Positions 1 through 8,443 of a stretch of DNA of 64,000 nucleotides are shown here, piece after piece. Every line of letters begins with the position of its first letter. The first letter of the stretch is position 1. A model generated the notes under the pieces. It had not been told where the DNA came from, did no database searches, and saw nothing but the letters and a program-made list of their open reading frames with translations. This DNA comes from Clostridium yunnanense (GTDB lineage Bacteria; Bacillota; Clostridia; Clostridiales; Clostridiaceae), in the NCBI RefSeq assembly GCF_016595795.1, contig NZ_JAENHN010000028.1:100128-164127 (forward strand), written 5' to 3'. A program made the position numbers and the translations under genes.

Positions 1-1
1 G

Positions 2-925
2 GAATATATAGCACAGCATTGTGATTTAGAAAAATGGGATTCGAATGAAGATATAACAAGAGAAGAGCTTTTAGAAAGATTAAGTGATATAGATGGACTT
101 TTAACTTCTGGAACTAAGATAGATGAAGAGTTATTAAAAAAAGCTCCAAACCTTAAAGTGGTTAGCAATATGTCGGTAGGTTACAATAATTTTGATTTAA
201 AAGCTATGAAAAATAGACATATAATAGGCACTAATGTAGCTGGTGCGCTTGATGATACCGTTGCTGATTTAATATTTGGACTTATGCTTGCTTGTGCAAG
301 AAGAATAACTGAATTAGACAGATATGTAAAGGCAGGAAAGTGGAATAGAGATGATGATTTGGAGCTTTACGGTGCTAATGTTCATCACAGAACCCTTGGT
401 ATTATAGGAATGGGTAGAATAGGTGAGGCAGTAGCAAAAAGAGCAAGTTTAGGTTTCGATATGAATGTACTTTATTACAACAGAAGCAGAAAGAAAGAGG
501 TTGAAGAAAAGTTAGGGGTAGAGTATTGCTCTATGGAGGAGCTTTTAAAAAGATCAGACTTCATAGTTATCATGACTCCACTAACCGAAGCAACTTTGCA
601 TCTTATAGATAAAGAACAATTCAATCTAATGAAGCCTAGTGCAATATTTATTAATGCTTCAAGAGGAAAGACTATAAATGAGAAAGCACTGATAGAAGCT
701 CTTCAAAGCAAGAAGATAAGAGGTGCTGGTTTGGATGTGTTTGACGTTGAACCAGTAGAAATTGATAATCCGTTGCTTAGGATGGATAATGTTGTTACTC
801 TTCCGCATATAGGGTCTGCCAATATGGATACAAGATTTGATATGGCTAAGCTTGCAGCTGAAAACTTAGTAAAGGCTTTAACAGAAGGAGCTGCACCAAA
901 TATTGTTCCAGAGTTAAGAGCATAA
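2..925 (+). CDS. D-2-hydroxyacid dehydrogenase (glyoxylate/hydroxypyruvate reductase-like), 5' partial
   Basis: The reading frame is open from base 2, so the gene begins left of the window; 307 residues are visible. The visible part holds the end of the substrate-binding domain and the whole Rossmann NAD(P)-binding domain with GMGRIG at about visible residues 136-141. The family catalytic triad is present: Arg in NASRGKTIN, Glu in DVFDVEP and His in LPHIGSAN. Enzymes of this family reduce glyoxylate, hydroxypyruvate or other 2-oxoacids to the D-hydroxyacid in the cytoplasm. It most resembles the GyaR/GhrB glyoxylate reductase branch, but substrate cannot be fixed from sequence. An internal GTG at 158 has no good ribosome site and should not be taken as the start. 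No clear terminator follows it. Confidence 0.9.
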   Translation, partial: EYIAQHCDLEKWDSNEDITREELLERLSDIDGLLTSGTKIDEELLKKAPNLKVVSNMSVGYNNFDLKAMKNRHIIGTNVAGALDDTVADLIFGLMLACARRITELDRYVKAGKWNRDDDLELYGANVHHRTLGIIGMGRIGEAVAKRASLGFDMNVLYYNRSRKKEVEEKLGVEYCSMEELLKRSDFIVIMTPLTEATLHLIDKEQFNLMKPSAIFINASRGKTINEKALIEALQSKKIRGAGLDVFDVEPVEIDNPLLRMDNVVTLPHIGSANMDTRFDMAKLAAENLVKALTEGAAPNIVPELRA

Positions 926-1107
926 GATTTGATTTAGATATTAAAACTTTTATTTACTAGGTTTTTATGACAATATAATTGTGTAAGTATATACGTGAAC
1001 CCGCATGTTTACTATATATTTATATAATTATATGTTTTTATAATTAAATAATTATTTAATTTAATGATTATTTAAAGAAATAAATTTGCTTTTAAACGTA
1101 GGAAGGA

Positions 1108-2016
1108 ATGAATTTATATATGGAGCTTACTAAAATAAACGGAAACACCTATTATATCAAAGCTCCAACTAATATTGGAGTTTATAGTTATAAAAATAAA
1201 AACTGTCTTCTTATTGATACTGGAATAAATAATTCAGCAGCAAGAAAGATTGAAGAAGTATTAAAGGAAAATAATCTTCATGTTAAGTATATAGTAAACA
1301 CTCATAGTCACCCTGATCATTGTGGTGGAAACAATTATTTCAAAAACAACTATACTGGATGTATAGTTTATACCTCAGAAAAAGAGAGATTATATATGGA
1401 AAACATGGAGCTAAGGACAAACATGTTATATACAGCTACTAGTCCTAAAAATCTTTCTGATGACGCTAAAGACTCAACTGTAGACTATGTTTTAGCTGAA
1501 GGTAATACTAAGATAAATGATGATAAGTTTGAGATTTTTCACTTAAGAGGACATTCGCCTCAAAGTATAGCAATAGTTACTTCAGATAAGGTATGTTTCT
1601 TAGGAGATGCTTTATATAGTGAAACAATACTGGGAAAATACTCTTTTCCCTATTTATTTGATGTAGGTAGCGCACTTATTTCCTTAGAGAAGATAAAAGA
1701 GATAGATGCAGACTATTTTGTTATAAGTCATGCAGAGGAGATTGTTACGAAAGAGAATCTTCCAGAGTTAGTAGATAGAAACATTGATAATATCAAGGAT
1801 TACTGCAATCAGATGATAGAGCTATTAGAAAAGCCTTTAACAAAAGAGGAGCTATTAGAAAATCTAACAATACTTAATGATTTAGATGTTGACTTTAGGC
1901 AATACCATTTAAACTATTCATCAATGTCAGCATTTTTATCATATCTATATAACAAAGGAACAATTAACTCTTCGGTAGAGAACGGAAGGCTATACTATTA
2001 TAGTGTTAATAGTTAA
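1108..2016 (+). CDS. MBL-fold metallo-hydrolase
   Basis: A 302-residue metallo-beta-lactamase-fold protein. The metal-binding signature HSHPDH lies in NTHSHPDHCGGN near residue 65. Further ligands are probably the His of LRGHSPQS and the Asp of LGDALYS, which bind two metal ions in this fold. The C-terminal third (about 230-302) is helical, as in glyoxalase II-like or RNase-Z-unlike hydrolases, and has no recognised extra domain. The substrate is unknown; hydrolysis of a thioester or phosphoester is typical of the superfamily. AGGAAGGA sits directly before the ATG at 1108, so the ATG at 1120 (MELTKING) is an equally possible start. It stands alone between the dehydrogenase and a nitroreductase. 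Confidence 0.85.
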   Translation: MNLYMELTKINGNTYYIKAPTNIGVYSYKNKNCLLIDTGINNSAARKIEEVLKENNLHVKYIVNTHSHPDHCGGNNYFKNNYTGCIVYTSEKERLYMENMELRTNMLYTATSPKNLSDDAKDSTVDYVLAEGNTKINDDKFEIFHLRGHSPQSIAIVTSDKVCFLGDALYSETILGKYSFPYLFDVGSALISLEKIKEIDADYFVISHAEEIVTKENLPELVDRNIDNIKDYCNQMIELLEKPLTKEELLENLTILNDLDVDFRQYHLNYSSMSAFLSYLYNKGTINSSVENGRLYYYSVNS

Positions 2017-2096
2017 GTAATATGTTTATCAGAAGTTTTACTATGAAGTGGTACATCATTAGCAGTATAAAAATATTTTATTGTGAGGTAATATAA

Positions 2097-2852
2097 ATGG
2101 ATAATGCAAAGTTTTACGAGACTATTTACAAAAGAAAATCTGTAAGAAAGTATGATATGAACTCTTTAGATGATAAAACTTTAGATGATGTTAAAGGTTT
2201 TATAAGTAAAATTGATCCTTTAATACCTGGTATTAAGACTGATTTACAGGTTATATCTCAAAATGATGTTAAAAGTTTTATGTCTATAAAAGCGCCTCAT
2301 TACGTAGTTGTATTTTCTGAGAATAAAGAAGGATATTTAACCAACATAGGTTTTATGCTTCAACAACTAGATTTATATTTATCAGCTAATGGTTTAGGTG
2401 CTTGCTGGCAAGGAATGGCTAAGCCAGCAAAGGATATAGTAAGCAAATCAGAGCTAGAATTTGTTATAATGTTAGCCTTTGGGAAACCAGCTGAAAACTT
2501 ATATAGAAGCGATAGATCAGAATTCAAAAGAAATTCAATTGATGCTATAAGAAATAAAGCTGATTTTGATGAGTTATTAGAATCTGTAAGAATAGCACCA
2601 TCTGCTACAAATAGTCAACCATGGCATTTTGATATAGAAGGAAATAAGTTATATGTTAATTGCATAAAACTTAACCCTATCAAAGCACTTATAATGGAAA
2701 AGATGAATAAAATTGATATGGGAATTGGATTGTGCCATCTATCCATAGCAGCTAAGCATTTAGGTAAAAATGTTAACTTCTCATTAGGTGAATCATCAGC
2801 ACAAAATGTTCCAAAGGGATATTTTAATATTGGACATGTGGAAATCAATTAA
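2097..2852 (+). CDS. Nitroreductase family protein (TM1586-type)
   Basis: A 251-residue FMN-dependent nitroreductase-fold protein. The N-terminal KRKSVRKYD is the typical FMN-phosphate binding start of the family. SANGLGACWQGMA in the middle and the second motif RIAPSATNSQPWHF, followed by HLSIAAKHLG, indicate the pseudo-duplicated putative nitroreductase subfamily (TM1586_NiRdase) rather than classical NfsB. The ribosome site GAGGTAA precedes the ATG. Expected role is NAD(P)H-dependent two-electron reduction of an unknown acceptor in the cytoplasm. The gene is followed by a hairpin shared with the convergent superoxide dismutase gene. Confidence 0.85.
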   Translation: MDNAKFYETIYKRKSVRKYDMNSLDDKTLDDVKGFISKIDPLIPGIKTDLQVISQNDVKSFMSIKAPHYVVVFSENKEGYLTNIGFMLQQLDLYLSANGLGACWQGMAKPAKDIVSKSELEFVIMLAFGKPAENLYRSDRSEFKRNSIDAIRNKADFDELLESVRIAPSATNSQPWHFDIEGNKLYVNCIKLNPIKALIMEKMNKIDMGIGLCHLSIAAKHLGKNVNFSLGESSAQNVPKGYFNIGHVEIN

Positions 2853-2945
2853 ATATATAATAATGATTATAAAGTTACTTAAGATGTGGTTAAGGCATTA
2901 TAGAGTAAGAGTTTATAAAGTTGTTTATTAACCAATGAAAGCATG

Positions 2946-3003
2946 AAAAAGGAGTTATCACATATAAACTAGTGTTGTTTATACAGTAATAACTCCTCTT
3001 TTA
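2946..3003. terminator. Bidirectional terminator between nitroreductase and superoxide dismutase genes
   Basis: Inverted repeat GGAGTTAT (2951-2958) and ATAACTCC (2989-2996), with an A-run to the left and a T-rich run to the right. It can stop transcription in both directions between the convergent genes. Confidence 0.65.
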
Positions 3004-3600
3004 CTATCTTAAGGCAGCTTGAAATCTGCTATTAACGTCTTCCCAATTAACTATATTCCACCAAGCTTCTACGAAGCCGGCTCTCTTGTTTTGGTATTTT
3101 AAGTAATAAGCATGTTCCCATACATCAACAATAAGAAGCGGACATACTTCCCATTGAGTTAAGTTTTGATGTTTTTCTACTTGTAGAACAACTAGTTTGT
3201 TAAATAGTTTGTTCCAGCAAAGAACAGTCCAACCAGAACCTTCTACAGCTACTGCTGCTGCACTAAATTGTTTTTTGAAGGCATCATAGCTACCAAAGTC
3301 TTTATCAATTTGATCTGCAAGATTTCCAGTAGGTTCTCCACCTCCATTTGGACTCATGTTTTGCCAAAACATTGTATGTAGAATATGACCAGCACCATGG
3401 AAAGCGTATTCTCTTTCCCAATGTTTTATTAAAGCAAAATCTCCTTTTTCTCTAGCTTCTGCTAGTTTTGTTTCTGCGTTATTCAATCCATCTACATAAG
3501 CTTTATGGTGCATATCGTGGTGAATTTTAACAGTTTCTTGATCATAGTGTGGTTCTAGTGCATCATAAGCATAAGGTAGATCTGGTAAAGTATATGGCAT
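3004..3600 (-). CDS. sodA: Superoxide dismutase (Fe/Mn family)
   Basis: A 198-residue Fe/Mn superoxide dismutase, the usual length. The N-terminal helical hairpin contains KIHHDMHHKAYVDGLN, whose first histidine is a metal ligand. HILHTMFWQNMSP supplies the second ligand, and DVWEHAYYLKY supplies the Asp and His ligands. The enzyme converts superoxide to oxygen and hydrogen peroxide in the cytoplasm. The start is supported by AAGAGGTGAT just upstream. It is divergent from rubrerythrin across a 170-base gap and close to dps, forming an oxygen-defence group in an otherwise anaerobic gene set. The choice of Fe or Mn cannot be made reliably from sequence. Confidence 0.95.
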   Translation of the reverse strand: MPYTLPDLPYAYDALEPHYDQETVKIHHDMHHKAYVDGLNNAETKLAEAREKGDFALIKHWEREYAFHGAGHILHTMFWQNMSPNGGGEPTGNLADQIDKDFGSYDAFKKQFSAAAVAVEGSGWTVLCWNKLFNKLVVLQVEKHQNLTQWEVCPLLIVDVWEHAYYLKYQNKRAGFVEAWWNIVNWEDVNSRFQAALR

Positions 3601-3773
3601 AATATCACCTCTTAATAAAATTTAATCCCTAATATATTACCCACAATATAGAAAGTTATAAGTAAAATTATAAGATTGGGATATATGATTTTGGTTGGGA
3701 TAATTAGGTATATAAATTTTTTTATAGTTAATAATACCAATGTAATTATATTTTGAGAGAGGATGTGTCTATA

Positions 3774-4331
3774 TTGGCAGTAAACAATGCAATGACTGCT
3801 GACTTTTTACGTTCAGCATATGGTGGAGAAAGTATGGCTCATATGAGATACCTTGTATGGGGGGATTCAGCTGAAAAGGATGGCTATCCTAATATAGGTA
3901 AACTGTTTAGAGCGGTAGCTTATGCAGAAAGGGTTCACGCAACAAACCATTTTAATGTGTTAAAGGAGCAAGTAGGAGATAGTACAGTTGTAGCAGGTGC
4001 TGTGTTTGGTCACACAAATATTATAGAAAACCTACAAGGTGCTATTGATGGTGAATTACACGAGATAAAGCAAATGTATCCTGTTTATCTTGAAACAGCA
4101 AAGTTCCAAGAGGAAAAAGAAGCACATAGATCCTTCCATTACGCTTTAGAAGCAGAAAAAGTTCATGCCAAGGTATTTGAGTTCGCTCAAGAGACTGCAA
4201 AGCAAGGAAAGGATTTAGATATAGCTACAATGTATGTTTGCCCGGTTTGTGGCTATACAGAAATCGGAGATAATGTTGAAAAATGCCCAATATGCGGTGT
4301 AAGCAGTGAATTATTTAAAGCATTTGAATAA
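3774..4331 (+). CDS. rbr: Rubrerythrin
   Basis: A 185-residue rubrerythrin. The N-terminal ferritin-like four-helix domain carries the diiron ligands in GGESMAHMRY, AYAERVHATNH and EAEKVHAKVF. The C-terminal rubredoxin-like domain has the paired CPVCGY and CPICGV knuckles that bind a single Fe. The protein reduces hydrogen peroxide in anaerobes with electrons from rubredoxin or NADH-dependent partners. GAGAGG at 3757-3762 fits a TTG start at 3774 (MAVNNAMTADF); a longer frame from TTG 3753 would overlap its own ribosome site and is less likely. The domain order is the classic one, not the rubredoxin-first reverse rubrerythrin also known in clostridia. Confidence 0.92.
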   Translation: MAVNNAMTADFLRSAYGGESMAHMRYLVWGDSAEKDGYPNIGKLFRAVAYAERVHATNHFNVLKEQVGDSTVVAGAVFGHTNIIENLQGAIDGELHEIKQMYPVYLETAKFQEEKEAHRSFHYALEAEKVHAKVFEFAQETAKQGKDLDIATMYVCPVCGYTEIGDNVEKCPICGVSSELFKAFE

Positions 4332-4475
4332 AATAGAACAGTAACTATTTATAATTTGAAATTACTATAGAGAACCTGTTTAAACTGTATTATTTTTATC
4401 TTTTGCAGTTTTTGAAAATATCTATAGTTAATCTCGATATCTTTGAAAGCTAGGATAATTATTAAAATTATGCAG

Positions 4476-4520
4476 TAAAAAGCACTACTAGATCTTTTAT
4501 AGATTTAGCAGTGCTTTTAA
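4476..4520 (-). terminator. Terminator of dps
   Basis: Hairpin with arms AAAAGCACT and AGTGCTTTT around an A/T-rich inner stem, just downstream of the dps stop on the minus strand and followed there by T residues. It also lies downstream of rubrerythrin and could serve both genes. Confidence 0.6.
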
Positions 4521-4544
4521 AGATTTATCACTTCAAACTGAAAG

Positions 4545-5021
4545 CTACTTTTTAGTAAATGCTGTCAACATCCATAAGTCCTTCTCATATTTAGATATAA
4601 ACCCTGCCATAAGATCAACGGTACCTTGGTCGTTTGCATCATCTGCAATGGTTAATATATTTCTTGATGCTTCTAATAATAATGAAAAATCTTTTCTTAT
4701 AACTTCTATTGAATCTTCAGGTGTAACATCTTTACTTTCTCTTTCAGCTATTGTAGATAGACTTAGATATTCTTTTAAAGAAGCGGCAGGAGTATGACCT
4801 AAAGTTAATATTCTTTCTGCAACAGCATCTAGATCTATATTTATTTTATCGTAGTATTCTTCAAACTTTGTATGAAGCTCAAAGAAAGCAGCTCCTTTTA
4901 TGTTCCAATGGAGATTATGAAGTTTGGTATATATAATATTTAAATTTGCAAGATACTTATTCAATTCTCTAACTATAGTTTCCAATCCATCTTTTTCTAA
5001 ACCGATATAATTCTTACCCAT
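4545..5021 (-). CDS. dps: Dps family ferroxidase / DNA-protection protein
   Basis: A 158-residue ferritin-like Dps protein. The signature LHNLHWNIKGAAFFELHTKF followed by YYDKINIDLDAVAERI contains the His, Asp and Glu residues that form the intersubunit ferroxidase site. Dps assembles as a dodecamer, oxidises Fe(II) with peroxide and stores it as mineral, and some members bind DNA. There is no long lysine-rich N-terminal tail, so direct DNA binding is uncertain. AAGGAGGAC before the ATG is a strong ribosome site. Together with sodA and rubrerythrin nearby it suggests a peroxide or oxygen response cluster. No clear PerR box was recognised upstream. Confidence 0.92.
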   Translation of the reverse strand: MGKNYIGLEKDGLETIVRELNKYLANLNIIYTKLHNLHWNIKGAAFFELHTKFEEYYDKINIDLDAVAERILTLGHTPAASLKEYLSLSTIAERESKDVTPEDSIEVIRKDFSLLLEASRNILTIADDANDQGTVDLMAGFISKYEKDLWMLTAFTKK

Positions 5022-5334
5022 AAAAAAGTCCTCCTTATTAATTATAATTTTTTATATGAAGTCATAATAAAGTATAACCATTTAGTAATCGTAATATTTG
5101 TGTAATCTAGTATTAAGTTAACCTTAATAATAGTTTTTGCTTATGACAATTTTATAACAATATTAATAAAACTAATTGAAAATTAATTACCGCCTATATA
5201 AAAATGTAATAAGTACTATTTTATAATTAATTTAATAACAGCAAGTTTTTCTAAAATTGTTAATGGAACATACTGGTTATAAGTGTCATTAAGTTGTACT
5301 ATATAAAGGTAATATGAAAATTTTAGGAGGATAT
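5022..5334. other. Intergenic region between dps and the sensor kinase
   Basis: About 310 bases, very AT-rich, with the divergent start regions of dps and the histidine kinase. No further gene, convincing operator or conserved RNA was seen in it. Confidence 0.5.
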
Positions 5335-6498
5335 ATGTCTAGTAAATTTGAGCAGGAAAAATCAATAATATTTTTAAGATACATATATATTTTTACATTT
5401 ATATTAGCTTTCTCGAATAAAGGGGATAAAATAGACGGTTTTGACATAGTATTTTTATTACTATTTATAATAAATAATCAAGTAAGATATTTCATATTAC
5501 CTAGGAAATATGTATATATCATTATATCTATTGTTCTTGAAACTGTTTTGGCATATAAGTTATTCAGTGTAGGTGGCATCTTTGGTGAGTTTATTTTTGT
5601 GTTGCCTCTATTAGATATAATATATAACCTAAAAAAGATATATTGGATAGTTTATGCTTTATTTATTGCTACTTTGTTATACAACCAAAACCTAGATAAA
5701 ATACTTGGGTGGATTATAGTAGCGATACCTTTAATTATAATTTTGGATAAGGTTAAGAATGAAGAGTATAGAAAAATAGAAGCACAAGATTTATATGATA
5801 AATTAAGGGAAAAAGATGAAGAATTAAAGAAGGTTAATAATGAACTTGAAGCTTATGCAAATACGATAGAGGAGATAACACTTTTAAGGGAAAGAAATAG
5901 AGTATCAAGAGAGATTCATGATAATGTTGGACATGCATTGGCTACTATTATAATTCAGCTCGGAGCAATAGAAAAGATATCAGAGAAAGATGGAAAAACA
6001 GCAAGTCAAATGGCTAAAAATCTGGGGCAATTCTCTAAAGAAAGTATGGAACGAGTGAGAGCTGCAGTAAGAGCTATGAAACCAAGAGAACTGGAAGAGT
6101 ATGAAGGTGTAATAGCTATCTCTGAAATGATCAAGAATTTTGAGAAACTTACTGCAGTAAAGGTTAGATTTAGAGTGTCGGATAATGTATGGAAGTTAAA
6201 TTCAGATCAAACCATGGTTATGTATAGAATAGTCCAAGAATTTTTATCAAACTCTGTTAGACATGGAAAAGCAACTGAAATAAGGGTGTTCTTAAACTTC
6301 TTAGATGATTATCTTAGGTTGCATCTAAAAGATAACGGGAATGGATGTGATGATGTGGTGCCAGGTGTTGGACTTGCTAGTATAAAAGAAAGAGTTTCTG
6401 TATGGGGAGGAACTATAGAATATTTCACTGAGGTTAATAAAGGATTTGAACTTGTTGTAACAATGGACAAAGGTAAGTTGAGTTTAGATGAAGTATAA
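5335..6498 (+). CDS. Two-component sensor histidine kinase (HisKA_3, NarL/DesK type)
   Basis: A 387-residue membrane kinase. About five hydrophobic segments in residues 10-145 anchor it, with no obvious extracellular sensor domain. A coiled coil (about 150-190) leads to the HisKA_3 phosphoacceptor helix with the motif REIHDNVGHALA (His near 194). The HATPase_c domain has the N-box EFLSNSVRHGKA and the G-box DNGNGCDD and GVGLASIKERV. AGGAGG at 5325-5330 fixes the ATG at 5335. It is followed at 21 bases by its response regulator, then by an ABC exporter, as in LnrJK-LnrLMN linearmycin-resistance modules of Bacillus. Small-footprint sensors of this kind usually sense membrane-acting antibiotics or lipid stress; this is inference. 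Confidence 0.9.
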   Translation: MSSKFEQEKSIIFLRYIYIFTFILAFSNKGDKIDGFDIVFLLLFIINNQVRYFILPRKYVYIIISIVLETVLAYKLFSVGGIFGEFIFVLPLLDIIYNLKKIYWIVYALFIATLLYNQNLDKILGWIIVAIPLIIILDKVKNEEYRKIEAQDLYDKLREKDEELKKVNNELEAYANTIEEITLLRERNRVSREIHDNVGHALATIIIQLGAIEKISEKDGKTASQMAKNLGQFSKESMERVRAAVRAMKPRELEEYEGVIAISEMIKNFEKLTAVKVRFRVSDNVWKLNSDQTMVMYRIVQEFLSNSVRHGKATEIRVFLNFLDDYLRLHLKDNGNGCDDVVPGVGLASIKERVSVWGGTIEYFTEVNKGFELVVTMDKGKLSLDEV

Positions 6499-6519
6499 GA
6501 TATATTGGAGGTTTTATAT

Positions 6520-7176
6520 TTGGATAAGATAAAAATAATTATAGTAGATGATGAAAAGTTAATAAGAGAAGGTTTAAAGATAATACTCTCAACTTATGAA
6601 GATATAGAAGTAATGGCCTTGTGTGAGGATGGTTACATAGCATATGAGTTTTGTAAGAAAAATGAGGTTGATGTGGTGCTAATGGATATAAGAATGGATA
6701 ACTGCGATGGAGTATTAGGGACAAAACTCATTAATCAATTAAAAGGTGATACAAAGATACTTATACTAACCACCTTTAAGGACAGTGAATATATTGAGGA
6801 TGCTCTTAAAAATGGTGCATCTGGATACTTGTTGAAGGATAGTTCTTACGACTTAATATATGGAGGAATAAAAGCGGCTTTTGGAGGAAATATAGTTGTC
6901 CACCCAGACATAGTTTCTAAGCTTGTAGTCAAAGAGAATGATAAAGATGATTCTTTGATAAAGGAAAGATTAAAGGAAGAAATGGGGCTAACAGATAGAG
7001 AATTAGCTATAATAGAAGAAATAGCAGATGGATTATCTAATAAAGAAATTGGAGAAAAGATGTATCTTACTGAAGGAACTATAAAGAATAATATAACTAC
7101 TATTCTTTCTAAACTAGCTTTAAGAGATAGGACTCAAATAGCTATATTTGCTTTTAAAAATGATTTGGTTAAATAA
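6520..7176 (+). CDS. NarL/LuxR-family response regulator
   Basis: A 218-residue response regulator. The receiver domain (1-125) has the acidic pair IIVDDEK, the phosphoacceptor Asp in VVLMDIRMD, the Thr of ILTTF and the Lys of YLLKDSS. The C-terminal LuxR-type helix-turn-helix (about 150-215) contains LTDRELAIIEEIADGLSNKE and LTEGTIKNN. GGAGG at 6507-6511 fits a TTG start at 6520 (MDKIKIIIVDDE); the longer frame from 6505 overlaps the ribosome site. It is co-transcribed with the upstream kinase. The nearby 20-bp palindrome at 7347-7366, in front of the exporter genes, is a plausible target. Confidence 0.92.
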   Translation: MDKIKIIIVDDEKLIREGLKIILSTYEDIEVMALCEDGYIAYEFCKKNEVDVVLMDIRMDNCDGVLGTKLINQLKGDTKILILTTFKDSEYIEDALKNGASGYLLKDSSYDLIYGGIKAAFGGNIVVHPDIVSKLVVKENDKDDSLIKERLKEEMGLTDRELAIIEEIADGLSNKEIGEKMYLTEGTIKNNITTILSKLALRDRTQIAIFAFKNDLVK

Positions 7177-7203
7177 ATTCAAAGTAAAAAAATAAAAATT
7201 ATT

Positions 7204-7290
7204 CGTCTGCCAGATTTTCCTCATATACATTCGGAAAGGCAGATGCGTCAAAAAAGCTCGCTGAAGAAGGTCGCTTCAGCGACTTTTTTA
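7204..7290. repeat. Two-hairpin repeat element, copy 1 (with terminator)
   Basis: An approximately 87-base unit that recurs at 12010-12094. Hairpin 1 pairs TCTGCC (7206-7211) with GGCAGA (7238-7243) and an inner TTTCC with GGAAA. Hairpin 2 pairs TCGCTGAAG (7258-7266) with CTTCAGCGA (7274-7282) and is followed by a T-run, so it is a strong intrinsic terminator for the response regulator gene. The A-run before hairpin 2 makes it work in the other direction too. The conserved first hairpin is not needed for termination and suggests a small mobile or regulatory element. Confidence 0.7.
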
Positions 7291-7346
7291 CTTTATAGGA
7301 AACTACATAGTATTATTTGTTTTCGAAATATCAAATAGAATAAATA

Positions 7347-7366
7347 TGAATGACTTAAGTCATTCA
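7347..7366. promoter_or_regulatory. Perfect 20-bp palindrome upstream of ABC exporter
   Basis: TGAATGACTTAAGTCATTCA is a perfect palindrome with no loop, so it is more like a dimeric protein-binding site than a hairpin. It lies 131 bases before the exporter ATG and downstream of the two-component system, so the adjacent NarL-type regulator is the natural candidate ligand. This is inference. Confidence 0.5.
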
Positions 7367-7496
7367 ATATGATGACCTAGGCTAATATGTAATAAGTAGG
7401 AATCGATATATAATTAACTCATAGATAAGAATTAAATCAGGTTGGCTTTGAAAGATAAAAGGAAGTCTAACTGTTCAATATAAGGAGGATTATAAA

Positions 7497-8441
7497 ATGA
7501 ATATAGTAGAGGTAAATAACATAACAAAGAGATTTAACGATAAACTCGTTTTAGACAATGTTTCGTTTAATATAAAAAAGGGTGAGATATTCGGATTACT
7601 TGGACCTAATGGAGCTGGAAAATCTACTCTTATAAATCTAATGGTTGGACTTTTAAAGATGGATAAGGGGCAGGTTATAATTGGTGGAAATGACATAAGC
7701 AAAGAGACAATTAGGGCTAAAGAAAGAATAGGTCTTGTACCTCAAGAAATTGCATTGTTCGAAAGTTTAAATGCAAAAGAAAACTTAGAGTACTGGGGAG
7801 GTCTTTACGGATTAAAAGGTAAACTTCTTAAGGAAAGAATAGATGAGGCTATAGAGATATCAGCGCTTAAAGATCACTTGAAGAATCCTGTAAAGAAGTA
7901 TTCAGGTGGCATGAAGAGGAGATTAAATATCGCAGCAGCTATGATGCATCACCCAGAAGTACTAATAATGGATGAGCCTACTGTAGGGGTAGACCCACAA
8001 TCAAGAAATCATATATTCGAAGTTGTTAAAAAGATGAATAAAGATTTTAGTACTTCAATCATATACACATCTCATTATATGGAAGAAGTTGAACTTCTAT
8101 GTGATAACATTCTTATCTTAGATTTAGGAAAGGAAGTTGCATATGGAAGTAAGGAAGAGTTAAAGAGAATGGTAACCAGTGATAAGGTAATCAAGATAAA
8201 AGCTTTAGGAAAGTTAGAGGAATTGGCTTTTGCAATGAAGAAGCTTCAAAATATAAGAGGTACTGAAGTTATAAACGATGAAATCAAGGTAATATGTAAT
8301 GAGGTAATGACTATAAATGAAATACTTCAGGTTATATCAGAGTATAAGATTTCAGTGAAAAATATAGGAATTGAAGAACCTAGCTTAGAAGAAGTATTCT
8401 TAACACTTACAGGCAAGAATCTTAGGGATGAGGAGAAGTAA
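7497..8441 (+). CDS. ABC transporter ATP-binding protein (drug/linearmycin-type exporter)
   Basis: A 314-residue ATPase. Walker A is GPNGAGKST near residue 37, the Q-loop is VPQEIALFESL, the ABC signature is YSGGMKRRL, and Walker B is VLIMDEPTVGVDPQ followed by TSHYMEEVELL. The C-terminal 80 residues form the extension common in ABC-2 export ATPases. AGGAGG precedes the ATG. It overlaps functionally with the two downstream permease genes (spacing 2 bases each), and the gene order kinase, regulator, ATPase, permease, permease matches the LnrLMN linearmycin exporter system. Substrate is unknown; a membrane-active antibiotic or lipid is likely. Confidence 0.93.
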   Translation: MNIVEVNNITKRFNDKLVLDNVSFNIKKGEIFGLLGPNGAGKSTLINLMVGLLKMDKGQVIIGGNDISKETIRAKERIGLVPQEIALFESLNAKENLEYWGGLYGLKGKLLKERIDEAIEISALKDHLKNPVKKYSGGMKRRLNIAAAMMHHPEVLIMDEPTVGVDPQSRNHIFEVVKKMNKDFSTSIIYTSHYMEEVELLCDNILILDLGKEVAYGSKEELKRMVTSDKVIKIKALGKLEELAFAMKKLQNIRGTEVINDEIKVICNEVMTINEILQVISEYKISVKNIGIEEPSLEEVFLTLTGKNLRDEEK

Positions 8442-8443
8442 AA

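Noticed and set aside
5022..5100. PerR box upstream of dps
   Set aside because: The TTATAATT-TTTTATA stretch differs from the PerR consensus at about four symmetric positions in very AT-rich DNA.
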